In this document: positions 1-5,893 of the stretch, piece by piece
Layout: each line of letters begins with the position of its first letter
Numbering within the stretch: the stretch's first letter is position 1
DNA from: Spirochaetia bacterium
GTDB lineage: Bacteria; Spirochaetota; Leptospirae; Leptospirales; Leptonemataceae
Direction of reading: 5' to 3'
DNA: 5,893 nt
NCBI GenBank assembly: GCA_016195395.1
Contig: JACPZR010000168.1
Location: 1 to 5,893 of the forward strand
The notes under the pieces: model-generated
What the model was told of the DNA's origin: nothing
The model's input: only the letters and a program-made list of their open reading frames with translations
The model's database searches: none
Made by a program: the position numbers and the translations under genes

Positions 1-1338
1 GATCATCCGCCGCTTTCCATCTGGCTTCTACAAATCCTCACCGCATGGGGTTCGCCGCTTTGGCTCGTAAGACTTCCGCCGGCTTTGGCTGGAGGCGCCA
101 CGATTGTCCTGGCCTCTCTGATCGCTGTCGAGTGCGGTGGCGGCCGTTTTGCGCGGACGCTTACGGCGCTCGCAACTGCTGGCGCAACGGTGCTGGGGGT
201 GATCTTTGGGTTCTACTCCATGAATGCCTACGAGATTGCGCTTTTGACATTCATTGTCTGGACCTTTGTGCGACTTCAGAACAGCGGAGACATGCGGCTG
301 TGGCTTGTGATTGGAGCGGCGGCGGGCATAGCCCTCCTGAACAAGCACACGGCAGCGCTTCACCTTGGGGCGCTTGGAACCATATTCCTTGTCACACGAC
401 GCCAGTTGGTTCTCTCTAGATGGACACTGGGGGGAGCGGCCGTGTGCGCGCTCATTTTCTCTGTCAACCTATATTGGCAGGCTGTGCACGGCTGGCCGTC
501 GCTTGAGTTTTATCGGAATGCTACGCTCTACAAAAACATAGACCTGCCGTTTTGGAAAGTCATTGTAGATCAAATTCTCGCTGCCAACCCTTTGTCGTTT
601 CTAGTGCTCGCCGCGGGTGCTCTGTCTGCTTTCAAACGCGGCGCGCCGCTCCGTTTTGCCGCCGGGGCTTACTTGATTCTCTTGGCAGCGCTGGCACTTT
701 CCGGGTCCAGTCGACCGGACAGAGTTGCAGCGCTCCTGCCGGCTGTCTTTGCCGGCGGCGCACTCTACTGGGAAAAGCGATGGGAAGGCAGAGTCTGGTA
801 CCGGCGGGCCATCACGGCTGCGACTGTTGCGGGATTTCTGGTGCTGATGCCTGTGGCCTTTCCCATCCTGCCGGCGGCGCAGACAGCCGCGTATGCGGAC
901 CGACTGGGCGTTGTCCCCAAGATCGAAAAGGACGGACCTGCGGATCTGCCGCAGTGGTTTGCGGACCGACTGGGCTGGGAGGATGTGGCCGCAGCGGTGG
1001 ACAAGACGCAGTCGTCCCTGACAAGGGCAGAGCTGCTGACAACCGTGATCATAGCATCAGACTATGCGTATGCAAGCGCCGTGGAACGTTATGGAATCAA
1101 AGGAGTGCCCGTCCTGTCAGGACACAATTCATGGTTTCGATGGCAGATGCCCGGCGCAGATACCACAACAGCCATCTTTGTGGGTTACCGGAAGGAGACC
1201 ATGCGCGAGTTCTGCGGTCAGTTGGAAGAGGCAGCTGTTGTCAACGTGCCGCTTCGAAAGTCCACAGAGATTCTCATCTGCAGAAAACCACGTGAGAGTT
1301 TCAAAGAAGCGTGGCCGCAATTCCGGCACTTTCTTTAG
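1..1338 (+). CDS. GT39/PMT_2-type membrane glycosyltransferase, 5' partial
   Basis: Probable polyprenyl-phosphate-sugar-dependent glycosyltransferase of the inner membrane, moving a sugar onto a lipid, glycan or protein on the outer face. The frame is open from base 1, so the true start lies upstream; 445 residues and the TAG stop are visible. The first residues read DHPPLSIWLLQ, the HPPL motif of the first extracytoplasmic loop in GT39/PMT_2 proteins. The catalytic acidic residues of this family normally lie just before it and are outside the window. About ten hydrophobic segments follow (roughly residues 31-45, 55-71, 77-90, 100-116, 120-132, 143-158, 195-210, 219-234, 242-256, 270-292). 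GIALLNKHTA and LYWQAVHGWPSLEF are typical of the family. Residues about 300-445 form a soluble C-terminal domain (SGHNSW at 373-378) that ends normally. A TTG at 85 could be called as a start but would remove the HPPL motif. Donor and acceptor cannot be told from sequence. The family call is solid; the specific role is unknown. Confidence 0.85.
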   Translation, partial: DHPPLSIWLLQILTAWGSPLWLVRLPPALAGGATIVLASLIAVECGGGRFARTLTALATAGATVLGVIFGFYSMNAYEIALLTFIVWTFVRLQNSGDMRLWLVIGAAAGIALLNKHTAALHLGALGTIFLVTRRQLVLSRWTLGGAAVCALIFSVNLYWQAVHGWPSLEFYRNATLYKNIDLPFWKVIVDQILAANPLSFLVLAAGALSAFKRGAPLRFAAGAYLILLAALALSGSSRPDRVAALLPAVFAGGALYWEKRWEGRVWYRRAITAATVAGFLVLMPVAFPILPAAQTAAYADRLGVVPKIEKDGPADLPQWFADRLGWEDVAAAVDKTQSSLTRAELLTTVIIASDYAYASAVERYGIKGVPVLSGHNSWFRWQMPGADTTTAIFVGYRKETMREFCGQLEEAAVVNVPLRKSTEILICRKPRESFKEAWPQFRHFL

Positions 1339-1340
1339 GG

Positions 1341-1356
1341 AGCGGCTTCAGCCGTT
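1341..1356. other. Small hairpin between convergent genes
   Basis: An inverted repeat sits at the junction of the two convergent genes: AGCGGC pairs with GCCGTT (one G-T pair) around a TTCA loop, and it overlaps the TGA stop of the STAS gene. It could help end transcription from either side. However, no T-run follows it on either strand, so it is not a canonical intrinsic terminator, and such a short stem may be chance. Confidence 0.25.
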
Positions 1357-1686
1357 GGCGATCTTAGCGAAATCGTCCGAGTCGATCACAACGAACACGG
1401 AATCCAAGCATGCCATCTTGAAGATCTTGAGAACAGAGTCGCTCAGGCCGGCGATGTGGACTTTCTTGCTGTGCTTGCTGGCTTCCATCTTGAGCTTGAG
1501 GAGGTCCCCGATCGCGGATGAATCGATGTAGATCAGACCGCCCGCATCAATGTAGAGGTTGCTTTTGGCAAGGTCGACTTTCTCTTTTACCAGGTTTGAA
1601 AACAGGTCTTTGTCTTGAATCGTGAAACGTCCGTTGATCGTAATCACGCCTCCCTGACTGACCTGTTTGTAATCGAACTGCGCCAT
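1348..1686 (-). CDS. STAS-domain protein, anti-sigma factor antagonist-like
   Basis: A 112-residue protein made of a single STAS domain, the size usual for SpoIIAA/RsbV-type anti-anti-sigma factors. In known members the unphosphorylated form binds a serine kinase/anti-sigma factor and frees its target; phosphorylation of a conserved serine switches this off. The signature is YIDSSAIGDLL at residues 53-63, matching the DSSGLG-type phosphorylation loop, with Ser57 the expected phosphosite. The N-terminal strand pattern (GVITINGRFTIQD, 13-25) and the later KKVHIAGLSDSVLKIF (74-89) also fit. The ATG is preceded by a weak AGGA about 11 bases upstream. The gene lies 25 bp after the panE-like gene and is probably the last of the operon. 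No kinase, phosphatase or sigma factor is visible here, so its partner must be encoded elsewhere. Membership of the STAS family is confident; the regulatory target is unknown. Confidence 0.88.
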   Translation of the reverse strand: MAQFDYKQVSQGGVITINGRFTIQDKDLFSNLVKEKVDLAKSNLYIDAGGLIYIDSSAIGDLLKLKMEASKHSKKVHIAGLSDSVLKIFKMACLDSVFVVIDSDDFAKIANG

Positions 1687-1711
1687 AGCGCGGTCATCCT
1701 GCCGTGGGGCA

Positions 1712-2638
1712 CTACGAATTCAATCTGTTTTCAAGGAAGTGTATCTGCCGCTGCATCGTCTCATTGACCGGAGTGGGAACTCCCACCTCCCGCCCCATCC
1801 GGACAATGGCGCCGTTGATCCAGTCCACCTCGGTGCGGTGTCCCCTCTGCAAGTCCTGGAGCATACTTGGCATGTGGGCTGCCGTCGCGGGGATCTGGTC
1901 GCGGCGCAGGTACTCAAAATACGTTTCCGCATCCTTCCAAAAGAGCGTCACCCCTTTGGCGCGGGCCACAGCAAAGGCCTCTTCCAAGATCGCACGGATC
2001 AGACCCAGAGCGGCCGGCTGGACCAGCTGGCCGTACGAAACGCCGAGAACGCTGCCCAGCGCGTTTAAGGCCGCGTTATAAAACAGTTTGGCCCAAATCC
2101 ACGAATCGATATTCGCCACGGCTTCGCAGGCCAAGGGAGTAGGCAGGAAGAGGCCCGCCACGGACCTCACGCGCGCATCAGGCTGATCGCGCATTCTCCC
2201 CAGCTTCATGTCACCGCCGTAGACGGTAATTCGCGTCTCGCCGGGCGCATCCATGGTGAAACCGATGATCACCATCCCCGTCAGAACGTCATTCGCTGGA
2301 AGCAGGCGTTTCAGAGTCTCGTAGTTCCCAATCCCGTTCTGAAAATGAACGACAATCGTGCGCGGTTGCAGCATTCCCTGAAGCGCGAGCGCGGCCGCCT
2401 CCGTATCGTACGATTTGACGGTGACGAGGACAACGTCCCACTCCCCTTCCTGCACAGACACAGACGCCTGCGGGAACGACCGAAAGTCGCCCTTGATACC
2501 GCGTATGATCAATCCCTTTTCCCGGATCGACTTCACGTGATCCGCTCTGCCCACAAGAGTAACGTCATGGCCGGCAATGCTGAGAAAGCCGCCCAACGCC
2601 GACCCCACACTCCCCGCACCTAAAACAAGAATCCGCAT
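1712..2638 (-). CDS. panE: 2-dehydropantoate 2-reductase (ketopantoate reductase)
   Basis: Cytoplasmic NADPH-dependent enzyme of the ApbA/PanE family that reduces 2-dehydropantoate to pantoate, a precursor of pantothenate and CoA. It is 308 residues, the normal length. The N-terminal Rossmann fold shows GAGSVG at 7-12 (GxGxxG), followed by VLVTVKSYDT (70-79, Lys75) and HFQNGIGNYE (98-107, Asn101). The C-terminal helical domain carries WAKLFYNAALNAL (182-194). There, Lys184, Asn188 and Asn192 match the catalytic lysine and substrate asparagines of the family. PSMLQD (257-262) and TEVDWINGAI (269-278, Glu270) also match. The ATG start is directly followed by the Rossmann motif, so it is well placed. 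It lies 33 bp after prmA and 25 bp before the STAS gene, all on the same strand. No other pantothenate gene (panB, panC, panD) is seen. The family also contains members acting on other 2-keto acids, so the exact substrate is inferred. Confidence 0.9.
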   Translation of the reverse strand: MRILVLGAGSVGSALGGFLSIAGHDVTLVGRADHVKSIREKGLIIRGIKGDFRSFPQASVSVQEGEWDVVLVTVKSYDTEAAALALQGMLQPRTIVVHFQNGIGNYETLKRLLPANDVLTGMVIIGFTMDAPGETRITVYGGDMKLGRMRDQPDARVRSVAGLFLPTPLACEAVANIDSWIWAKLFYNAALNALGSVLGVSYGQLVQPAALGLIRAILEEAFAVARAKGVTLFWKDAETYFEYLRRDQIPATAAHMPSMLQDLQRGHRTEVDWINGAIVRMGREVGVPTPVNETMQRQIHFLENRLNS

Positions 2639-2671
2639 GACGTTCCGATGCTCCAGTCAGCAGCGACGCCG

Positions 2672-3598
2672 CTACACCGTTCTCCCAAAATCCAAAACCA
2701 GCCATCCGTCATCGGTCTGCTGATAGAGGAGACGCCAACGGCCCGATTTCTCGAGAGAATCTATGATCGGCGTTTCCTGCCCCAGAAGGATCCCTGAAAG
2801 AAGAAGGCGCCCGGCATCCACACCTTGCAAGTGGCGCATCCCCAACGTCAGGATCGCAGCCGTAATATTCGCAAGCACCAGGTCTGCCCGTCCGCAGCGG
2901 TCAAGCAGGTCCAAGCCTCCCTCGTGGGCGGAGAAAGCGCCCGCAGTGGGATTCATAGAAACGTTATGCGAAGCAGCGCGCACTGCGTTGGAGTCAATGT
3001 CAAACGCGTAAACCTCGCCCGCCCCCAGAAGGAGCGCAGCCACTGAAAGAATGCCCGATCCTGTCCCCGCGTCAACCACCCGGAATCCAGGCTGTATAAC
3101 GTGTTCCATCCGTTGAATCATCAGACTGGTGGTCGCGTGCCGCCCCGTCCCAAACGCCAGACCCGGATCAATATACAGAGCTTTCCGGGGACCCGGGTCT
3201 CCTTCGCGCGCGCGCAGAAGCACACGCTCGCGCCGGCCGCCGCGTTCCCACGACGGGATCACCGCAATGCGCGGTGAAATCATGAAACCTTTGTAGTGCT
3301 TCTTGTACGCCGTGAGGTAGGCGTCGCGGTCGATGCTCGATTCTGTGAGACTGGAAATAGAGGCGCCTACCGCCCCTGCATACATTTCTATTTTCGACTG
3401 GGCCAGAATATCGTCGGCGGGGAAGAAGAGGACAAGCTCCGTCTGGCCGTCCCCGGGAACGCCTTCTTGATAGAGGAGTTCATAATAGCCCGCCATCTCC
3501 GGGATCGGCGATTCATCCAGTGAGCGCGTCAACGTCACCGCATCGTCCACGGCAAGCTTGACGCGGACCTCACGGTAAATGGAATCAGAGGAAGTCAC
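2672..3598 (-). CDS. prmA: Ribosomal protein L11 methyltransferase
   Basis: Cytoplasmic SAM-dependent enzyme expected to trimethylate amino groups of ribosomal protein L11. It has 308 residues, near the usual length. An N-terminal recognition domain (about 1-115, ending in the family-typical IAVIPSWER at 111-119) is followed by the class I methyltransferase domain. PGLAFGTGRHATT (145-157) corresponds to the PrmA hallmark PGxAFGTGxHxTT, and VDAGTGSGIL (175-184) is the SAM-binding motif I. FDID (199-202) supplies the acidic residue after strand 2, and LVLANITAAIL (240-250) is the substrate-site NxxA-type motif. Canonical PrmA more often has GTGTHPTT and GCGSG, so this is a slightly divergent member. 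The start is GTG, only 2 bp after the stop of the upstream gene; the next methionine is residue 35, inside the conserved domain. No clear Shine-Dalgarno sequence is seen, which suggests translational coupling to the upstream gene. Confidence 0.92.
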   Translation of the reverse strand: MTSSDSIYREVRVKLAVDDAVTLTRSLDESPIPEMAGYYELLYQEGVPGDGQTELVLFFPADDILAQSKIEMYAGAVGASISSLTESSIDRDAYLTAYKKHYKGFMISPRIAVIPSWERGGRRERVLLRAREGDPGPRKALYIDPGLAFGTGRHATTSLMIQRMEHVIQPGFRVVDAGTGSGILSVAALLLGAGEVYAFDIDSNAVRAASHNVSMNPTAGAFSAHEGGLDLLDRCGRADLVLANITAAILTLGMRHLQGVDAGRLLLSGILLGQETPIIDSLEKSGRWRLLYQQTDDGWLVLDFGRTV

Positions 3599-3600
3599 AA

Positions 3601-5397
3601 TCAGAACGGCATTACGTCGGGCGACGCTGCCGGCGAGCCCAACCCTTTGTTGAACTCCTCTTCACTCATCTCCAGCACGCCGCCGAAAAGATCGCCCTTT
3701 TCAATCCTCCGGGAGGCCGCGAGCGCGTAGCAGAAAGCTTCCTGAATGCACTCTTTTACAGGACGACCCTGGAGACGTTTTTTGGATTCAATCTGCATGT
3801 CAAATTTTACTGGTTCGTCCATGTTGTTCACAATGCGCCGGCTGGTGCGCATGTCTTCAATCAACTGCCCCAGAGTGTCCCTGACGGAAGACATGTAGTT
3901 CTTTACGTTGGTTCGGATGGCGCGGCCGGTGACCCCTCTGCGTGATTCCAGCAGGGAAACGCGTTTCGCGTGCTCTACGTAGTTGCCGCCGGATGGATGC
4001 TCATTGTAGGTCTTCTGGTATTCTTCGCACTCTTGAACGTATTTCTTGAAGGCGTCGTAGCAGCTGCGGGATTCCCGGAAGATGTCAGCCATCTTCTGTC
4101 TGAAGTCCACTTTCATGCCGTTAACATGAATGGGATTCAGCTGGATCTTTGGAGTTGTGAGAATGAAGGAGTACTCGTCCTCGAACTGCATGAGCAGGAG
4201 CACGGTAATCAAGACCTTGTCCCTGTCAGAGACAGCGGCCCATTCATTTCTGGTTGCGTATTTCTGACGGAGCTGGGGCACGGATACGGCGGCCAGAAGC
4301 GCCGCGCCGTGCGCGAAGTGACGCTCGAAAGGATCGGCCGGCGCCGCCTCTTCCGCGGTCTCCTCTGGCTTCTCTTCCTCTTTGACTTCCTTTGCGGCTT
4401 CCTCTGTCTTCTGTTCTTCCGTCTGCGCCGCCGGCTTCTTCACCTGTTGCGCCAAAATGGGGTCCCCTGCGCGGCGCTTTCCCGGGCGGTCTTCCAGACG
4501 TGCGCCCACCATTTCATCAAAGATTCGCGTTCCGGGATCCGCTTTGCGCATTTCGATTCTCTGCGCGATCAGCACCAGCGCCGGGAACACGTCATTCATC
4601 AGACTGTCCCAGTCCCCAAAGACTTTCTTCTTTTTAGAAGTGTACAGCGCTGCCTGCTTCTTCTCTACTTTCTGCTGTACATCAATGGCCTGATCCACCG
4701 CGGCACGGAAAGTTTCCTGGTACATCTTCATGTAATAGAGCTTGCGAAGAAGGGAAAACAGCGGGGCACGAATGGCATCGAGCGGAACCACGGCGCGAGG
4801 ATCATCGTTATAACGCGCGGTGAGCTCAGCCAACTCAATGCGGTCGTACATCTTCATGGCGTAGTCAATGAGTTCCACGTAGATAGGATTGCGTCTGTCC
4901 AGCTCTTCGAGAATCGACTTGGACAGCTCCGCATTGTTGATCAGAAGTTCGTTTCCAAGAATGTTACATTCCATCAATGCGCGCTTTGCATTCAGATTGA
5001 TCTTGGAAAGGAATTTGGGAAGGGCCACGTTTCTGCCAAACGGCGTCAGCCCCGCCAATTTGCAGCGAAGCTTGATGCCAAAGCGCGCTATGAAACTGGT
5101 AGAGGCGCGGATTTCGTCTTCATATTGCCGCCGGAGCTGGGCAACGCGGTCGCTTTCTTCACGCTGTTTTTGTCTTGCCCGCTGTGTTGGAAGAGCATCC
5201 GACGATGAGGAAGGCTCACGCTGTGAACGCGAGTCGCTCTGGGACCGGGCGGGAATCTCTGCCTTCTTTACAGAACGCTCACGAATGACCTGGCCGCCAG
5301 CCTGCTGAAACTTGCCGGCTAGATCTCTGCGGGCCTGCTCCTCCAAATCCTGGGCGCCGATGGCTTTGCGAGTTCTGTCGAACTCCATCTCTTCCAT
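3601..5397 (-). CDS. Uncharacterised Lys/Glu-rich protein, about 598 residues
   Basis: I do not recognise a family. Seen from the ATG at 5397: the N-terminal 95 or so residues are hydrophilic, rich in Ser, Arg, Gln and Glu (SSSSDALPTQRARQKQREES region), and probably disordered or coiled. Residues about 100-303 look like a mostly helical folded region (RFGIKLRCKLAGLTPFGRN, YYMKMYQETFRAA). A charged linker at about 326-351 is dominated by Lys, Glu and Ala. A second helical region covers about 357-570 (ITVLLLMQFEDEYSFIL, SYMSSVRDTLGQLIEDM-like segments). No signal peptide or convincing membrane span is seen, so a cytoplasmic location is inferred. Frame choice is firm; the start is not. ATG codons at 5397 and 5388 are both possible, and the frame also extends to a TTG at 5478. 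Neither ATG has a strong ribosome-binding site. It heads the probable prmA-panE-STAS transcript, with its stop 2 bp before prmA. It may be a lineage-specific protein; a role linked to ribosomes or signalling would be guesswork. Confidence 0.8.
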   Translation of the reverse strand: MEEMEFDRTRKAIGAQDLEEQARRDLAGKFQQAGGQVIRERSVKKAEIPARSQSDSRSQREPSSSSDALPTQRARQKQREESDRVAQLRRQYEDEIRASTSFIARFGIKLRCKLAGLTPFGRNVALPKFLSKINLNAKRALMECNILGNELLINNAELSKSILEELDRRNPIYVELIDYAMKMYDRIELAELTARYNDDPRAVVPLDAIRAPLFSLLRKLYYMKMYQETFRAAVDQAIDVQQKVEKKQAALYTSKKKKVFGDWDSLMNDVFPALVLIAQRIEMRKADPGTRIFDEMVGARLEDRPGKRRAGDPILAQQVKKPAAQTEEQKTEEAAKEVKEEEKPEETAEEAAPADPFERHFAHGAALLAAVSVPQLRQKYATRNEWAAVSDRDKVLITVLLLMQFEDEYSFILTTPKIQLNPIHVNGMKVDFRQKMADIFRESRSCYDAFKKYVQECEEYQKTYNEHPSGGNYVEHAKRVSLLESRRGVTGRAIRTNVKNYMSSVRDTLGQLIEDMRTSRRIVNNMDEPVKFDMQIESKKRLQGRPVKECIQEAFCYALAASRRIEKGDLFGGVLEMSEEEFNKGLGSPAASPDVMPF

Positions 5398-5547
5398 AGG
5401 AAGCAGAGACGGATGGCAAAGCCCGCGGGGCAAGTATAAAAAGCGTCCAAGCAGCTTTCGCAGAGGCCGCTCGCACAAAAACCGTCAAATTATGTCCCTT
5501 GGAGATGCGCGGTGGCCGAGTGATACGCCGGTGGCGCGCGAAAACGC
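5398..5547 (-). promoter_or_regulatory. 150-bp intergenic region with candidate -10 box
   Basis: This is the only substantial gap in the minus-strand block and so the likeliest place for the promoter of the downstream four genes. On the minus strand TATACT (plus coordinates 5433-5438) is a good -10 match and would start RNA near 5426, giving a leader of about 28 bases before the ATG at 5397. No good -35 hexamer lies 16-18 bases upstream, so an activator or an alternative sigma factor may be needed, or the match is chance. A TTGACG is present near 5482-5487 but is too far away (44 bases) to pair with this -10. No clear terminator for the upstream methyltransferase gene is seen; a GGCG/CGCC stem near 5533-5548 has no T-run. 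Confidence 0.3.
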
Positions 5548-5893
5548 CTAGCCTTTGAGCCAGAGTCGGCCCTCCTGCAAAGGAACGCGGTGCTTTCGAT
5601 TTTTCCACTTGATATTTCGGTCCCGGATCTTCTCAAAACGCGGCGCAGAGAATCCGGCGGCCTCTGCAAGTTCGGACAAAAGCGACGGGGCGGGCACGTA
5701 GACGCCATAGGGCGCTGAATCGCCGATTACAAAACAGACCGACGAACCGCCTCTGCACATCCGTCGCAGCTCCTGCCACACCAAGCCCATGTCCCTGAAA
5801 TACGCCGCCACCATCGTGTGGTAGTGCTTGTGGCCGCGGCGCATAACTCTCTCTTTGTCCAAGCGACGGCAGATGTTGGCGAGCTCTTGCCGC
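5548..5893 (-). CDS. C-terminal part of probable DNA methyltransferase, 5' partial
   Basis: The frame is open to the window edge, giving the last 114 residues of a longer protein ending at TAG. The visible part fits the end of a class I SAM-dependent methyltransferase of the DNA-modification (N4/N6 methylase-like) type. It shows HTMVAAYFRDMGLVWQELRR, then MCRGGSSVCFVIGDSAPYGVYVP. These correspond to the helix before, and the strand of, the late Rossmann motifs (typically YFxDMxxxLxExxRxLxPGGxxxxVxGxS). LLSELAEAAGF and a basic tail (RDRNIKWKNRKHRVPLQEGRLWL) follow, resembling the C-terminal RxxxLRE-type end of such enzymes. The catalytic (D/N)PPY motif and the SAM-binding FxGxG lie outside the window, so activity and target base cannot be judged. 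A TTG at 5862 should not be taken as the start. A tRNA- or rRNA-directed methylase of similar fold is the main alternative. No restriction enzyme is visible in the window. Confidence 0.65.
   Translation of the reverse strand, partial: RQELANICRRLDKERVMRRGHKHYHTMVAAYFRDMGLVWQELRRMCRGGSSVCFVIGDSAPYGVYVPAPSLLSELAEAAGFSAPRFEKIRDRNIKWKNRKHRVPLQEGRLWLKG

Noticed and set aside
552..1295. Plus-strand 247-codon frame within the glycosyltransferase gene.
   Set aside because: Cys/Arg/Gly-rich composition with no family resemblance, fully inside a well-supported gene in another frame: a shadow.
85..1338. Taking TTG at 85 as the true start of the glycosyltransferase.
   Set aside because: The frame is open to base 1 and the upstream codons encode the conserved DHPPL motif, so the gene is cut by the window edge.
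3970..5208. Long plus-strand reading frame of 412 codons opposite the unknown gene, with hydrophobic stretches.
   Set aside because: It is in mirror register with the minus-strand codons, so it stays open because Leu TTA/CTA and Ser TCA codons are rare in the real gene. The hydrophobic runs are complements of the Lys/Glu-rich linker. No recognisable protein or ribosome-binding site.
5501..5548. Plus-strand stretch resembling the 5' half of a tRNA-Ser (GGAGATG start, TGGCCGAGTG, then CGCGAAAACGCC).
   Set aside because: The anticodon stem does not pair with a seven-base loop (only GGCG/CGCC around eight bases), position 33 would be G rather than T, the D-stem is poor, and no T-arm or 3' acceptor follows. 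Chance, or at most a decayed remnant; a tRNAscan-SE or Infernal run would settle it.
5279..5608. Minus-strand 109-codon frame spanning the intergenic region.
   Set aside because: It overlaps both neighbouring genes in another frame and has the Arg/Pro/Ser-rich composition of out-of-frame GC-rich DNA, with no recognisable motif.
1..5893. Mobile elements, CRISPR arrays, defence islands, riboswitches or rRNA.
   Set aside because: No regularly spaced repeats, transposase or integrase motifs, terminal inverted repeats or structured RNA signatures were seen. The genes are tightly packed with similar base composition throughout.

Overview
The window is ordinary chromosomal coding sequence, densely packed and roughly mid-50s percent G+C by eye, from a bacterium that I cannot place with certainty. 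There is no signature of phage, insertion sequence, CRISPR or plasmid. A Gram-negative-type or spirochaete-like host (for example the Leptospira/Leptonema/Turneriella group) is only a guess. It rests on the overall feel of the STAS protein and the large Lys/Glu-rich hypothetical protein, not on a diagnostic gene.

Layout. From 1 to 1338 on the plus strand lies the C-terminal 445 residues of an integral-membrane GT39/PMT_2-type glycosyltransferase, whose start is outside the window. It converges, with a 9-bp gap, on a minus-strand block that fills the rest of the window. Read in the direction of transcription (right to left) this block has five members. First is the C-terminal tail of a probable SAM-dependent DNA methyltransferase (5548-5893, start outside the window). 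Next is a 150-bp gap holding the best promoter candidate, then an unrecognised protein of about 598 residues (3601-5397). After that come prmA (ribosomal protein L11 methyltransferase, 2672-3598), panE-like ketopantoate reductase (1712-2638) and a single-domain STAS anti-sigma-factor-antagonist-like protein (1348-1686).

The last four minus-strand genes are separated by only 2, 33 and 25 bp and are probably one transcript. Their products do not form an obvious pathway: ribosome modification, pantothenate/CoA synthesis and a partner-switch regulator sit beside an unknown protein. The arrangement looks like a housekeeping-type operon rather than a dedicated system. The part most worth following is the unknown protein, which is tightly coupled to prmA. 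I found no convincing new mobile, defence or RNA system.
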